A stretch of 64,000 nt of DNA from Mikania micrantha. Taxonomy: Eukaryota > Streptophyta > Magnoliopsida > Asterales > Asteraceae. The notes under the pieces were generated by a model. It was given only the letters and a program-made list of their open reading frames with translations. It ran no database searches and was not told where the DNA came from. This document shows, piece by piece, positions 36,592-47,945 of the stretch. The stretch is from assembly GCA_009363875.1 (NCBI GenBank), contig CM018693.1, positions 75,690,028 through 75,754,027 on the forward strand, given 5' to 3'. The position numbers were made by a program, and so were the translations under genes. Within the stretch, counting starts at the first letter, position 1; every line of letters begins with the position of its first letter.

Positions 36592-36646
36592 AAGTCTTGA
36601 ACCAATAACCTCTCAAACAAACTCTTTAGTCCTAACCAGAAAGCCA
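36592..36646 (-). other. tRNA-like module 1, right LTR copy
   Basis: A-box-like at 36631-36646 and B-box-like GGTTCAAGACTT at 36592-36603, start-to-start 43 nt. Confidence 0.45.
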
Positions 36647-36745
36647 AATTTTTCAATTGCTACAAAAGTGGATAGTTAACTCTTTTGTATGTCGTTTTTC
36701 TGCCATAATAAATTTTGAAGGTAACAAAATAAATATGTGCTGGGA

Positions 36746-36803
36746 GGGACTCGAACCAGAGACCTCCCAGTGAACGTGCTTGAGCCTTAACCACTTTGTA
36801 CCA
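36746..36803 (-). other. tRNA-like module 2, complete, right LTR
   Basis: A-box-like TGGTACAAAGTGGTTAAGG (36785-36803) and a perfect B box GGTTCGAGTCCC (36746-36757), start-to-start 46 nt, followed by CTCCCAGCA. The AGTGGTTAAGG part resembles the D-arm of tRNA-Ser/Leu. A SINE or tRNA-derived relic is the simplest reading. Confidence 0.5.
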
Positions 36804-37234
36804 ATTTGAGATTGTTCACAAAACCATCTTTTTAATTTTTAAACTAAATTTTCAGGTTTCATCTTTTTCACCAAGACTCTTTATGTTTTTCTTTTTACAC
36901 CAGTGACATAACTCTCTCAAACTTTATTATTGGTAACAAATACCCTAATAATTCAGTTTTATTACCTCAAATTCGTGATTGAACGAAGATTAGTAACGGA
37001 AAATATTAACCCGCAATAAACGCTCGTTCGAGCAATTTGACTTCTGCCGTGGTCCAGATCGTTGAAGGTATAGTGATTCTTGATGGGGGTCGTAAGCGAT
37101 TGTTCTGATTGTGCTTCGATCGTGAGAGCATATTATGTGAATAATGTTAAATAACATTATGCAGGGAGAAAGTTGTGGATATATATTGAAAAAAAAAGAG
37201 TCGGTTTCAATGGCGTGAAGGGAAAGCTTGTTTT

Positions 37235-37238
<4 letters not shown>

Positions 37239-37288
<50 letters not shown>

Positions 37289-37345
37289 TGTGGATATAAG
37301 AACGACCAGCCAATGATATCTGAATTCATGGTTTTGAATTTGAGA

Positions 37346-37387
<42 letters not shown>
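37239..37387. repeat. Two (TA)n microsatellites in the right LTR of E
   Basis: Tracts at 37239-37284 and 37347-37387. Confidence 0.95.
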
Positions 37388-37390
<3 letters not shown>

Positions 37391-37756
37391 GAGTTTATAA
37401 TAAATAGAATTATTTTATGGTTCGGGTATGGGTCCATTTTTAAGTCGATTTTTACTTTAGTTAAATACGGTTACGAATGCTATTTGAGTGATATTTAATT
37501 AGGTGTTGCGAATTTAATCAACTAACATTCAAATAGTTCGTTTTGGTTTATTTATAATAACTGGTTCAAAGTATAATAAATTAAACAGTTCGGTTATTAG
37601 CTCGTTATTTCTTTCGAACTTGATATTAAATATTTTTTTTGAAGCATTCTTAGTCGAATTTATTATTCGATTTCATTTATTGAGTTAATTAATAATATAT
37701 ATATATTTTTTAATTTTGTTTATATATTTTCTCGTTACATTTTTACAGGTATTATA

Positions 37757-37761
37757 TCCTT
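37757..37761. repeat. Target-site duplication TCCTT, right of E
   Basis: Matches 29791-29795. Confidence 0.95.
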
Positions 37762-38942
37762 GGTTGTTTTTGTTAGGATTATTGGGATTGGGTGGTGGAG
37801 GTAATGCTCGAACAACATTGTTTACTGCCGGTGTCAGTGGAGTTCGGCAGTTTTGAACCCAATGGCCAATTCGGCCACAATTGGTACACTGCCTACACCG
37901 TGTTGTGGAAGCATGATGAAATTGGCACTTTGTACACAAAGGATGTACGCCGGTGTAGGGTTTGTATGCAACATTAGTGGGGTACTGCAGCAACTTGATT
38001 GAGGGGTATGGGCATCGCGTAGTTTTGGATGACCTTCTGCTTCTTCATCGGTTGTTCCTCTTTAGTTTTACCTAAATCCTTCTTTAAAACTCCTGAGGCA
38101 ACCATCAGGTCAGTAAGTTTGGATGATAGTGAAATAGTCGATTCTAGAGTTACAAGACTTGCAGAAATGACGAGGCTTTGAATGCATGCTGGTAATCCGC
38201 CTACATACATGTCTATAAGCTTCTCTAGTTTTGGTACCATTTCTGGCACCAAGGCTACTAACTCGTGATAGCGGGTGGAGTACGTCATGTGACCTGCACC
38301 TACCATCACATGGTTGGACAATTCAGCCTCCATCTACTGGAGTTCATTCTTAGGACATAACTCCCTTCTCAGCAAGTTCTTGAAATCAGCCCAAGGCATT
38401 GCTAATGCCTCGTCTCTTCCTCGCGCACGAATCTGCGAGTTCCACTAGGTCAAAGCTCGTTTGCTGAACGAGCCCGCAGAATACAGAACCTTATGGTGTT
38501 CGGGACATCTGCTAATATCTAGGGTGTTCTCCATCTTCTCGGTCCATTGGATCAAGCCGACCGCACCCTCAATACAGCTAAAGTTTGGTGTTTTGCAGCC
38601 TATGTACGTCTTGTAAGAGTAGTTTGGAGTAGTGCCGGTGTTGCCACTAGCTTCCCCTATTGTGTGCCCCGAGTCGTTTCCGTTCCCTCGAATCCTATTA
38701 TCATAACCGGGATCACCTCCTTCAGCTAGTTGGTCAGCTGATTGCTCAGTAGGGTGGCTAATGCCACGGTAGCAGGATCCAACACCGTATGCGCGTTTGT
38801 GTTGTGAGGCGGAGTGTGTGGAGGAGGAGGAGCTGGAGGAGGAGGTGGCGGTGGTTGTGGAGGTTGTCTTCACGGTGGCATTCTGATCACAACCGAAAAG
38901 GAATCGGTTAGTGCAATGATCGAATGCTGCAGACATTTGCAA
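37757..38942 (-). pseudogene. Gypsy F gag, N-terminal and middle part
   Basis: Minus strand from about 38942: a low-complexity Ser/Thr stretch, then the retrotransposon gag (capsid) domain (PNFSCIEGAVGLIQWTEKMEN, ARGRDEALAMPWADFK, MTYSTRYHELVALVPEMV, MYVGGLP), then CCHC knuckle 1 (CTNCGRIGHWVQNC) and a proline/asparagine linker, where E has inserted. In-frame stops at about 38445-38447 (TGG to TAG after ALT) and just upstream of MEAELSNH (about 38334), plus a frame change near 37990. It would package element RNA; now dead. The second knuckle is at 29645-29795. Confidence 0.87.
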
Positions 38943-39039
38943 ATAGTCTCCTAAGTCTTATGTTCTCTACATAGGGGTCCCTATGTTACAGTCTAGGCCA
39001 AACCGTTCTAAGTACATGACCTATATTCTCTATAACATT

Positions 39040-39053
39040 GGCTCTAATACCAA
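39040..39053 (-). other. F primer-binding site, one mismatch
   Basis: TTGGTATTAGAGCC on the minus strand; the iMet-type PBS has C where this has T. Two bases from the LTR end at 39056. Confidence 0.85.
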
Positions 39054-39489
39054 TCTGCCACACCCGGAGCCGGCGGGTTGGATCGACTTTCCCATTGGTC
39101 GGAAGGTTCTTGGGGCGCGATATTGTGAGATAATCAGAATGATCAGAGTATGTACATAGCATCAACATTTGAGAATAAATAAACTAGAATACTAATAAAC
39201 TAGTATTACAAAGTTAAATTACAATTGTCAATGTTTAATAATTTAACTAAGTAAACCTAACCAAAGAATCATAAGTTTACTATCTTGCATCCGTACAAGA
39301 TATCAAAAATGATTCACAAGATACAACAAAATATGTGCTTCCAAAAGATACTAGGTCCTCTAGTTGGGCATCCTAATATGTAATTCCTGAATCCTAGCTA
39401 AATCATGTACATCACTTGAGAAAACATGTAAGAAAATAAAGTCAACAGAAGGTTGGTGAGTTCATCAAGGTTAGTAGTTGAAAATGAAG

Positions 39490-40050
39490 TTGACAAACCT
39501 GACCTAATGACAACCATAACCTCACCAACAACCACCTATCCTATCCAGTTAAGTATGCTTATATATAGGGCATACGTAGGGTCAAGCTTACCGCCAGCCC
39601 ACCACATACCGAACTACATAGTATGTTGTTCTTGATGATAATTAAGCATTTCATTCCATACACTGAAATCACAACCTTGGATAATATGAAAATAGACTAC
39701 CTTTGAACAATCCGAAAGTGACAACCTTAACCTCACTAACAACCACACATGCTATCCAGCCAAGTATGCTTATATATAGGGGATACGTAGGGTCACGCTT
39801 ACCACCAGCCCACCACATACTGAATCGCATAATCATATTGTTGTTAATGATAATTAATCTTTTCGCCCGATCTAAATTCACCAGAAAAACCTACCAGAGC
39901 AACAACCCTAATCTCACTAATGACACATATCCTATCCGGCCAGATATGATTATGTATAGGGCATACGTAGGGTCAAGCCTAAAACCCGCCTCGCCGCCAG
40001 CCCACCACATACCGAACCACATATGATATTGTTATTAGCAATAATTAAGT
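39490..40050 (-). repeat. Three TATATAGGGC modules in the F LTR
   Basis: Cores at about 39554, 39765 and 39945 (the third degenerate, TTATGTATAGGGCATACG). Spaced about 180-210 bp, each followed by a CCAGCCCACCACATAC block. Confidence 0.8.
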
Positions 40051-41064
40051 ATTACACTCGCTATCAACACCACAATCGTTAAAGTTTGAAAACAGTTTTG
40101 AGTAAACTTTTGAGGACAACTGAATACCTTGGCATTCAGCATCAATCCAAGAAAGTAACTTGGGGGTGTAAATACATTTGAGTAAATTAATTTCAAAACA
40201 GTTCAAAAGTCCCTTATAAAACCTTTTTAATGAAAAGAGTTTAGTAATTGACAAGTAAATTAAAACAGTTGACAATTTCTTTAAACAATTGATGAATCCC
40301 TTGGATTCGTAAGATGAACCTGTAATGTTTATGAAATACACATAACTTGTGTAATGAAACAAGATTGAAATAGCGGTTTTGATCACGTGTTCCACCCCAA
40401 AACGGTTATAAAACAGTAAAAGAGGGGCTAGAGTTCTCACCTGTCTGCAGTAGACTCTGAACTTAAAACAGATAGCAAGTAGCAAACAGGACTTCTAATT
40501 GTTTCCTATAACATTGTAATCATACATAAGATATAGGATTTATAATTGTATAGACTTTGATTCATTGATTGACTTGTGTTCTCATGATTTGATTGTTGTG
40601 AAAACTTGAATATTATGCTTTGAGTCATTTGATTGATCATGGGTCCAAGAAACTTATGAAATGCTCTTTGATGCATAGTTCTTATGCATAAATGATATTT
40701 GTTTGAGACTTTGATAACCATTGATTAACATGACTTATGAAAAGATGTTCCAATTGTTTAAGTCCTTGAGATTGTGATTTGATCCCATTATTAATTTAAG
40801 TTGTACTTAAACCAATTAAGGTCAAATTACAATTACTTTAGATTAAGGCCAACAAAGGGTTTTAAGTCCATGGAAGTCATACTGGACTTAGACAAAAGTC
40901 ATAGGCCATGTAAAATGACATTGGGCCAATTGATTATGATGTTGGGCCAACCCACTTGTTTATGGGCCGTGTAGAATACCAAAGACCATATTGGGCCTTG
41001 TAGCATTGAGTTGGGCCGATTATGTTTTGGATTGGGCCGAGAAGTTGTGGGCTGCCATTTTAGG

Positions 41065-41700
41065 CAGCGAACCTTAGGAGTTCAAAGCCTAGGTTCGTCG
41101 GCCAAGTTTAATCCACCAGGTTCGGCCAAGTAATCTAGCAGGGTTCGGCAGCATATAAACAACTAAGTTCGTCCCTAAGTTCTGAGGTTCGGCAACAAGA
41201 ACGAACCATGAAGGGTTCGTCTTCTCAGGGTTAGCCATAGAAGGGTTCGACTGCATGGCTTGATAGTTCGGGAAAGAACCACTGGTTCGTTGGTTCTCAA
41301 GGGTTCGCCATGTTCACCGAAGGTTCAGCCATGTAAGCTTGATGGTTCGTTGCCTGAAATAGAATTCAAGGTTCGGTTCTGCATAAAGGTTTGACTAGGA
41401 AACCCTAATAGCTTCGGCCATGCAGGGTTCGCGACAAGGCAGAAGGCTCGGCTGGTCTCGGCAACAGTATGAGATGGTTCGTTTAAGCTAGGAGGGTTCG
41501 TGGTCTTAGGAGGGTTCGTCGAAGGCATGAAGGTTCGTGAGGAACCCTAGAGTTCGGCTGATCATGCAACGAACCATGCAGAGTTCGTTAGGGTTCGCCC
41601 CTAGACCGAAGGTTCGTTGGCATGTCCTTTGGTTCGTGAGATCTGCAAGAAAGTTCGGCTACCATCTGAACCGAACGAACCTGTAGGCTGTCTTCTTCCT
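41065..41700 (-). repeat. AGGTTCG array in the F LTR
   Basis: More than 30 GGTTCG words in 635 bp on the plus strand, so CGAACC in LTR sense. A TGGGCC cluster (40905-41055) follows it in sense. Confidence 0.88.
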
Positions 41701-42083
41701 TATCCGATCTAACCTTCGGTTTAGGGTTTCCCACGATATTTATGCATGTGTATGAGTTCTCGTGAGGGTTGGGGCTCGACTAGAATGGTGTAGGAGTCGG
41801 CTAAGCATCAAATTCGAACCTCACCACCGAAAACCCTATTTTTCAGATTCTTAGATCGATCGTACCTCGTTTTTGGCCGGACAAATCCACTGATTTCTTG
41901 TACTTTCGTGTAGAGGATGTCGAGGGCTTCGCGTGGACACCAAGAACTCCGAATTCCGTTGGGAAATAAGCGAGTTATGCGCGTTTGAAGTCGGTTTTTC
42001 TTAGAGAGAGAGAGGGTAGATGAAATTGTAGAGAGAGAAAGTGTTGTAGGTGGAATAAATGAGATAAATGATCTCATTCAAGG

Positions 42084-42091
42084 CTTTTATA
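42084..42091 (-). promoter_or_regulatory. TATA box of the F LTR
   Basis: TATAAAAG on the minus strand, about 30-80 bp before a CT-rich leader. H has TTTAAAAG at the same place. Confidence 0.75.
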
Positions 42092-43094
42092 GCCCGTGTG
42101 GTATTCGGGTCCGTTTCGGTCGCTCGGTTCGCGTTTCCGGAACGTAACGCGTATTTTACGCGGTTTTAAATAAAAAGAGTTGTTAAACTCATTAAAATGA
42201 TGAGTTTCAAAATTGTAAAAATATAAAATAATTAATATAATTATTTTACTCTTCGTGTGTTGTCGGACCGTTAAACATTCACAATTACGTGTATACCCGC
42301 AATCGCGTACGTTTTCCGATCGTATTAAAATATTTAAAGTCGTTTAATCGTAATTATAAGTTCAACATTCGTACTATTATGGATCGTCACCCATAACTAT
42401 ACTCAGTCTCGCTTACAGATTACGATCTTGGTTGAATTAATTAATTGTCATAATATTCGTCTCAACACTACGCACTAACACTAACCTGTTACACCGAACG
42501 CAGTATATATATAGGGCTCACTCTCGCTGCCCACCACTGTTTCGATATAACAAGTTACTGTTCTTGCTTAGTGAAATCGACTGTAAATAATACATACTTG
42601 TTTTCTGATTACTAAGATCCTGTAACACACAAGCACACATTTTGAACATACGAATCACATTGATGAACTGAACCATGAATAGACACTGTTCTAACACTGT
42701 TTACAACTACATGACTATATGCACAAATGTTACAACAACTCTCTCTCTAAACTATAAATCCGTCTCTCTCACTCTCTCACTAAAATTTCAAGCTTCAAAC
42801 GCGCGTATCTTGCTCGTTTCTTGACCAAATCGTGCGTTCTTGGTGTGCACGCGTAGCTCTTGATGTCCTCCACCTAGAAGTACAACAGATCTGAGGTTTT
42901 ATCAGGCCAAAAACGAGGTACAATCGAATGAAAAATCTGAAAAATAGGGTTTTGTGTGTGTGTTGTTCGAACCTGATATCTAGCCGGTTCTCAACTCCTC
43001 TCATCGAACCACACACCCTCGAAACTCCTTCTGGTACACCCCAATGTGTGGACAGCTCTGGACCCTTGGTACTAGATGGTGATGATGATGTTCG

Positions 43095-43660
43095 AAGTTG
43101 CAGGTTCGTGGGAGTCGGGGAAAGGCCGAACCTGGTGATCAGAAGCCACCAGCCGAACCTATCGCCAGCCATCATCGCCGAACCATCTGACTCCACCATG
43201 CAGCGAACCTTTCAGCATCCACTGAACCTTAGCCGAAGCTTTGATGTGACCGAACCCTCCTGGGTCACGAACCTGTCCTCCGGCGAACCTTCATGCCTCA
43301 GCCGAACCCTTGCCGAACCATTTAGTCGGCCGAACCTTTGCAAGGGACGAACCTGCATATTACTCCCGAACCCAACCTCCACGAACCTTCATGAAAATCA
43401 CATGGTCGAACCCTCTGTATCCCGAACAACGTCCCCACCTTGGCGAACCATGATGACAACGAACCTATACGCGGGAAAATTTCATGCATGAGCTACGAAC
43501 CCTTAGGCCACAAATTTTTATGCATGGGAGAACCTCAATAGCCGCGAACCAGGGTTGAACGAATCCAGTCACAAGCAAACTTCCATGCAACTCAACCGAA
43601 CCTCTTGACATGTACACCTTAGCCGAACCTATCCCTAGCCAACAAAAAGGTTCGCTGGTC
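43095..43660 (+). repeat. CGAACCT array in the G LTR
   Basis: About 30 CGAACC words in 565 bp, often GCCGAACCT. The 187-codon open frame over it is a by-product of the repeated word. Confidence 0.88.
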
Positions 43661-45159
43661 TAGAACCTAGCATCAACCTATCTAATCTAGCTTGCAACCT
43701 TATTGGATTCAAACAATCCTAACCGCCCCATGTAGATAAACCGGCCCCAATAACATTCGGCCCAATCGACTAAGGCCCATAATTGGCCCACATCCATAAC
43801 TCCTGGCCCAACCATTCGGCTCATAGGATTATGTCTCCGCCCAATCCCGGCCCATAACCTTTGGCCCAGTCTTGAATTCTATGTATGATTACACAAATTT
43901 AACACTTAAGAATTATTTTCATAAGAGTTTGAATTGGTTGAAAACAAGTTATTCAATGGATAATCAGGATCATGCTAACACAAGTCAATCAATCAATCAA
44001 AGAATACAATATCATAAATCTTATATTCTATGTATGATTACAATGATATAGGAACCAATTAGAAGTCTTGTTGTTTGCTACTTGCTACTTGTTCTGATTC
44101 AGACTCTACTGCTGTCAGGTGAGAACTTTAGCCCCACTTTTACTGTATTACAACTGTTTTGGGGTGGAACACGTGACCAAACATTCTTTATGTAATCATA
44201 TTTCATAAACAGGATATTCACTGTTTTTCAACTATTACAGGGTCATTTACAACTTTAGGGATGTATCAACTATTTTACAAAGGATTTATCTATCGTTTTA
44301 AGGGTTTTATCAACTGTTAAACATTTTCCTACTAGAAGGTTTTATAAAAGGTTCTCTAAATTGTTTTATATCTGCTTTACACAAATGGTTTTATAAATGT
44401 TAAACACTTTTAAAGAATAAGCTTTATAAACACTTTTACTATAAATTGTGCTTTTAATAAGATGATATTTTATAAACCTTGTTATTATACAAGGACACTG
44501 TTCTCAGTATTAAATCAAGGGTTTCAAAAGAAGGTTTGAAATCAATAGCTTTCATGGTGGTATTCAATCAAAGGATTTCAATTCATGGTATACAAGCAAG
44601 GTTTTCAAATCATGGTAATCAAATAAGGCATTCAATCAAAGGTTTCAAATCAAAGTATCCAAAAGCATGGTGTTCATCATTGTGAACAAACTTATACACA
44701 CATCAAGACACATATTCTTTTTCTATTAGTACTGGGTGATCACAAGGGAAAGCGGGACACATTTGGTTACGCCAAAGCTGGAGTTAGCTTTAAAATTTGT
44801 TTTAAAAACTAACTGTAGAATTGGTTGCATTACGGTAATATGAAATTGCTGATAATTAAGTTTACCAGCATAAGTCAAATTGACCGGGTTACGTCAACAC
44901 GGAGTAGTCTTCTGAGTAAACTCGTTAGTACAGCTCGTGTTGAATGTGTTTGCTGACTAATATTCTGACTCCAAACGTAGTTTGGGGACTTGATTATATG
45001 TTGGCTTTTCTAGTAAACAGTCTTTTGACTGTTTGCACACGTTATTCTTACTTGATGTTAGTTTGGGTTGCAACCATCCATGTATTTTCAATTACTGCTT
45101 TATACATATGCCTTACAACGCAGATTCATGTTTACAATTGTTAAACCTATTGTTCTCAC

Positions 45160-45177
45160 CAACTACTTTTGTAGTTG
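45160..45177 (+). promoter_or_regulatory. Conserved hairpin CAACTAC-TTTT-GTAGTTG in G LTR
   Basis: Perfect 7-bp arms, 19 bases upstream of CACGTGTTTCAG. Confidence 0.7.
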
Positions 45178-45535
45178 ACAGTTACTTTTTCACGTGTTTC
45201 AGATAATCAGGTTTAAGTCATTCTAAAGGACAACTAAAGAGACCGTTTTAAGATAGAACAAGATGAAGAAACAAGCTGGGATGGATTAGAAACTCATTAA
45301 ATCCTGATTGTTTAATTGTCTTGTCTGAGTCTTATTTTGTAAACAATATTTTTGTGTCTGTAGTTGTCATTCTTTTGGGAAGATAGATAGATTGTCGGTA
45401 ACTAAACAATGGTCTAACCTCTATGAAATTTAGTAATGCATTGTGGTTGTTCTTATTCAATACTTGTGCATGATTCAACCATCGATCGTCACTGCGCCAT
45501 GGATTTCCGCACGTGGCGCAGGGGGTGTGACAGGT

Positions 45536-45548
45536 TGGTATCAGAGCC
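45536..45548 (+). other. G primer-binding site (tRNA-iMet)
   Basis: TGGTATCAGAGCC, three bases after the LTR end. Confidence 0.95.
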
Positions 45549-46800
45549 AAGGTTGTAGAGAACTAGGAAAAACCCAATAATTAATGACCTAGACTATAAC
45601 CTAAGCTACCTCATAGGACTAAGTGTTATAGACTTGAGGATACTTAGGATCTAAGTAAACATAAGTAAGCATTAAGCCTACATTAAGCTTGAAAGATCTT
45701 AGGGATACATATCTAAGATTAGGTATCGAGTCAAGGAATTTGGATCGGGATTCTATAATTTTAGAAACCGAACGAAATTTCTCAACACATATTCATCAAA
45801 GGGTTTCAGAGGCAAAGATCTGTATTCTTAGTATCTTTGATCTGAAATTTTCATCATGTTATCATTATCATGTATTCATCATCATTAGGACTTTATAACT
45901 TAGAATCTGTGTAACAGCATTCTTTAGTTGAAGTTCACACAAGGAGATCGTTATACTCAATACTGTAAGTATTGGGAACCTAGGTTAATTAACCTAGGAC
46001 ACGTATGCTAAAACTTAAGGTCTTGATTCAAGTAAATTAAGAACCATGGTACAATCACACTCATTTTTATAGTACAAGAGTCAATCATGAATCAATCATA
46101 ATCAATCAAGAGTTGGGATCCTAGCTTCAAATACAAACGGTGACCAAGCTCTTGCATATTGAAGTGGTGGTGGGATGTCGGTTGGGCAGGCAATTAGCGT
46201 GACCCTACGTATGCCCTATATATAAACCAACTTCAGTATGACAGGGGCAATTCGGCGTTCCTATTTGAAGTGAAAATCCGGGAACAACTGGAATCATTGA
46301 ACATTTGTCAAACATATGAAATACAACCATTTGAGATAAAATCATTTTGTGAAACAATCATTGTGTTAATCAACCATATGTGAAACAACCATTGTGTGCG
46401 AATCAAATAAGTGAACAATCATTATGTGTAGTCTTAAATGATTACATGCTTAGTACTTACTAACATAGGTTAACGAGAAAAATGTAGGACACACATACGA
46501 TTTAGTTCTACATGTTAACAATTGTTAGTAGGTGCACACATAATTCAACCATAATTTATCCATAGATTCAATCATAATTCAGGTGATCAAAGATCATGAG
46601 TAATCTTATGACACATCGTACACAATCATATGAGAAGTACGCTAAAAGGTTAACTGATCCTATGTTAACTGACTTTGTGTCTTGCTCAAATTACAATTGA
46701 ATGATAATATTAGTAGTATGAGTATATTACTAACTTTATCATGTAAACTCAATTGTATCCTTTCTCATTACTGACCCACTTGTGGCTTTCTATTCGTAGA
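45549..46800 (+). other. G leader between PBS and gag
   Basis: 1.25 kb without a coding frame. Contains one TATATAGGGC-type module (about 46140-46260) and, at 46590-46790, the segment that in H is interrupted by copia-C. Confidence 0.7.
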
Positions 46801-47945
46801 ATGCCTCCTCGACGTGATCCCAACGGCGAGGGTTCAACAAGTGGCAATGATGATGAGATCAACAAAATTGCCCGGGCCATCGCCATACATATGAGGGATG
46901 TCCTTCCGGGTATGGTCACTGATATCACCCAGAACCTTCGGGGAAGTACCAGTGATTCAGCAAACAACTCAAATGCCCACAATGCTGGAACTGCTACCTC
47001 CAACTTCAAGCAGTTCAATGATGCTAAGCCTCCTAAGTACGCTGGTATTGAGGGAGCTACCAGTCTACTACAATGGTTGGAAAGCATTGAGGATATCCTT
47101 GACTTCACGGGATGTCCGGAAAATCTGAAGGTCAAGATGGCCTCAAGCGCTTTTCACAAAGGCGCACTCACCTGGTGGAATTCTGAGAAAAACACCAGAG
47201 GACGGGAAGTTGTGTTGGCCTTACCGTGGGAAGATTTCAAGAAGATACTTGTGGAACAGTTTTGTCCACGCCATGAACTGAAGAAACTTGAGGCTAAAAT
47301 GTGGAGTTTGCCCAAGACAGTGGCGACAATGCTAAATACACAACTCGTTTTCATGAGTTGTGCATCTTGGTTCCTCATCTGGTTACTCCTTTATCCCTCA
47401 AGATAGATAAGTACATTGAAGGTTTACCCCTAGTCATCAGGGGAAATGTTATGGGGAGTAATCCCACTACCCTGGAAATGGCTATTCATCTGAGTGCCAC
47501 TCTCACTGAAGAGTATGTCAAGGCTGGCGTACTTACTCGGAAGGGATACAAGCGGCCACAAACGGATGAAGGCAAGAAGCCTAAATAGAATCAACCCAAA
47601 AAGAAGAAGCAAAAACAGAGAATGATCAAGGACTATGCAGCCTTGACTGCAGCTACTCCGGTTTCAAGCCACTCCCATTACTGCTGTTCCACAACCTGCT
47701 ACGGCCAGAAAGCCTTATACTGGTCGTACCCACTTTGCACCAAATGTCAATACCTTCACCTACCCACTACCCCATGCAGAAAGTGTCTCAAGTGTGGACG
47801 GTTCAGACATTTGGCAGCAATGTGTCGAGCCGCTCATCTTGCTACTGCTACAACTACCACCGCTATTCCTGCTACTACTGGTGGAAGGGCCTGTTATAAC
47901 TGTGGAGCAGAAGGACACTTCAAAAACCAGTGCCCGAAACTGAAC
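46801..47945 (+). pseudogene. G gag
   Basis: ATG at 46801 (MPPRRDPNGEG), chosen because H keeps the same start context. The capsid domain spans NFKQFNDAKPPKYAG to CPRHELKKLE. Near 47305-47312 a 1-nt deletion shifts the frame, and gag continues with GDNAKYTTRFHELC and KYIEGLPLVIRGN. A TAG at 47586-47588 interrupts the lysine-rich linker. Then a knuckle-like CLKCGRFRHLAAMC (Arg where Gly is expected before His) and CYNCGAEGHFKNQC, a good CCHC knuckle. Confidence 0.9.

Larger units (their letters stand above)
29796..37756 (-). mobile_element. E: gypsy element with complete LTRs and a heavily deleted interior
   Basis: 7961 bp, two direct LTRs (2734 and 2762 bp), TSD TCCTT, PBS beside the right LTR and PPT beside the left, so orientation is minus. 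The interior is only 2465 bp and keeps scraps of RT, RNase H and integrase C-terminus. The RT palm, integrase core, protease and gag are missing. In element sense the LTR begins TATAATACC and ends GTGTCGCA, a TA...CA terminus rather than TG...CA. The ends and target duplication are undamaged. It lies inside the gag of F. Confidence 0.95.
34995..37756 (-). repeat. E 5' LTR
   Basis: 2762 bp; sense end GTGTCGCA next to the PBS. Keeps both tRNA-like modules. Confidence 0.95.
39056..42734 (-). repeat. F 5' LTR, mosaic of J-type and H-type sequence
   Basis: 3679 bp. Sense start TGTAACATTTGTGC at 42734, sense end GGGTGTGGCA (mutated from GTGTGACA) at 39056. From 42734 to about 40080 it follows the H LTR (54223 to about 51700). 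From about 40050 to 39056 it follows the J LTR 3' end, including the CGGGGCGCGATAT-like terminus and three TATATAGGGC modules. TATA box at 42084-42091, CT-rich leader, donor-like GAG|GTACG at 41866/41865, acceptor-like CAAG near 39415. Confidence 0.85.
42735..45532 (+). repeat. G 5' LTR, missing U3
   Basis: Starts in the CT-rich leader (ACAACTCTCTCTC) and ends GGGTGTGACA next to the PBS. Sense order: leader, conserved segment with GAAGTACAA, donor-like GAG|GTACA at 42917/42918, CGAACCT array, GGCCCA cluster (43735-43870), CAATCAAAGG-type degenerate repeats (44500-44680), hairpin, acceptor-like TTTCAG ending at 45202. Confidence 0.87.

Noticed and set aside
36746..36803. A real tRNA gene
   Set aside because: A and B boxes are present with correct spacing, but I cannot form acceptor, D and anticodon stems; kept only as a tRNA-like module.
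42600..42900. Autointegration as the cause of the inverted LTR pair
   Set aside because: The two LTRs differ clearly and belong to different sub-families (F is mosaic), so nested insertion of F into G is simpler.
42928..43491. 187-codon open frame; similar ones at 18340-18801 and 52516-52911
   Set aside because: They lie wholly inside CGAACCT arrays. The residues simply repeat the word's translation (EP, RTF, NL), with no domain or start context.
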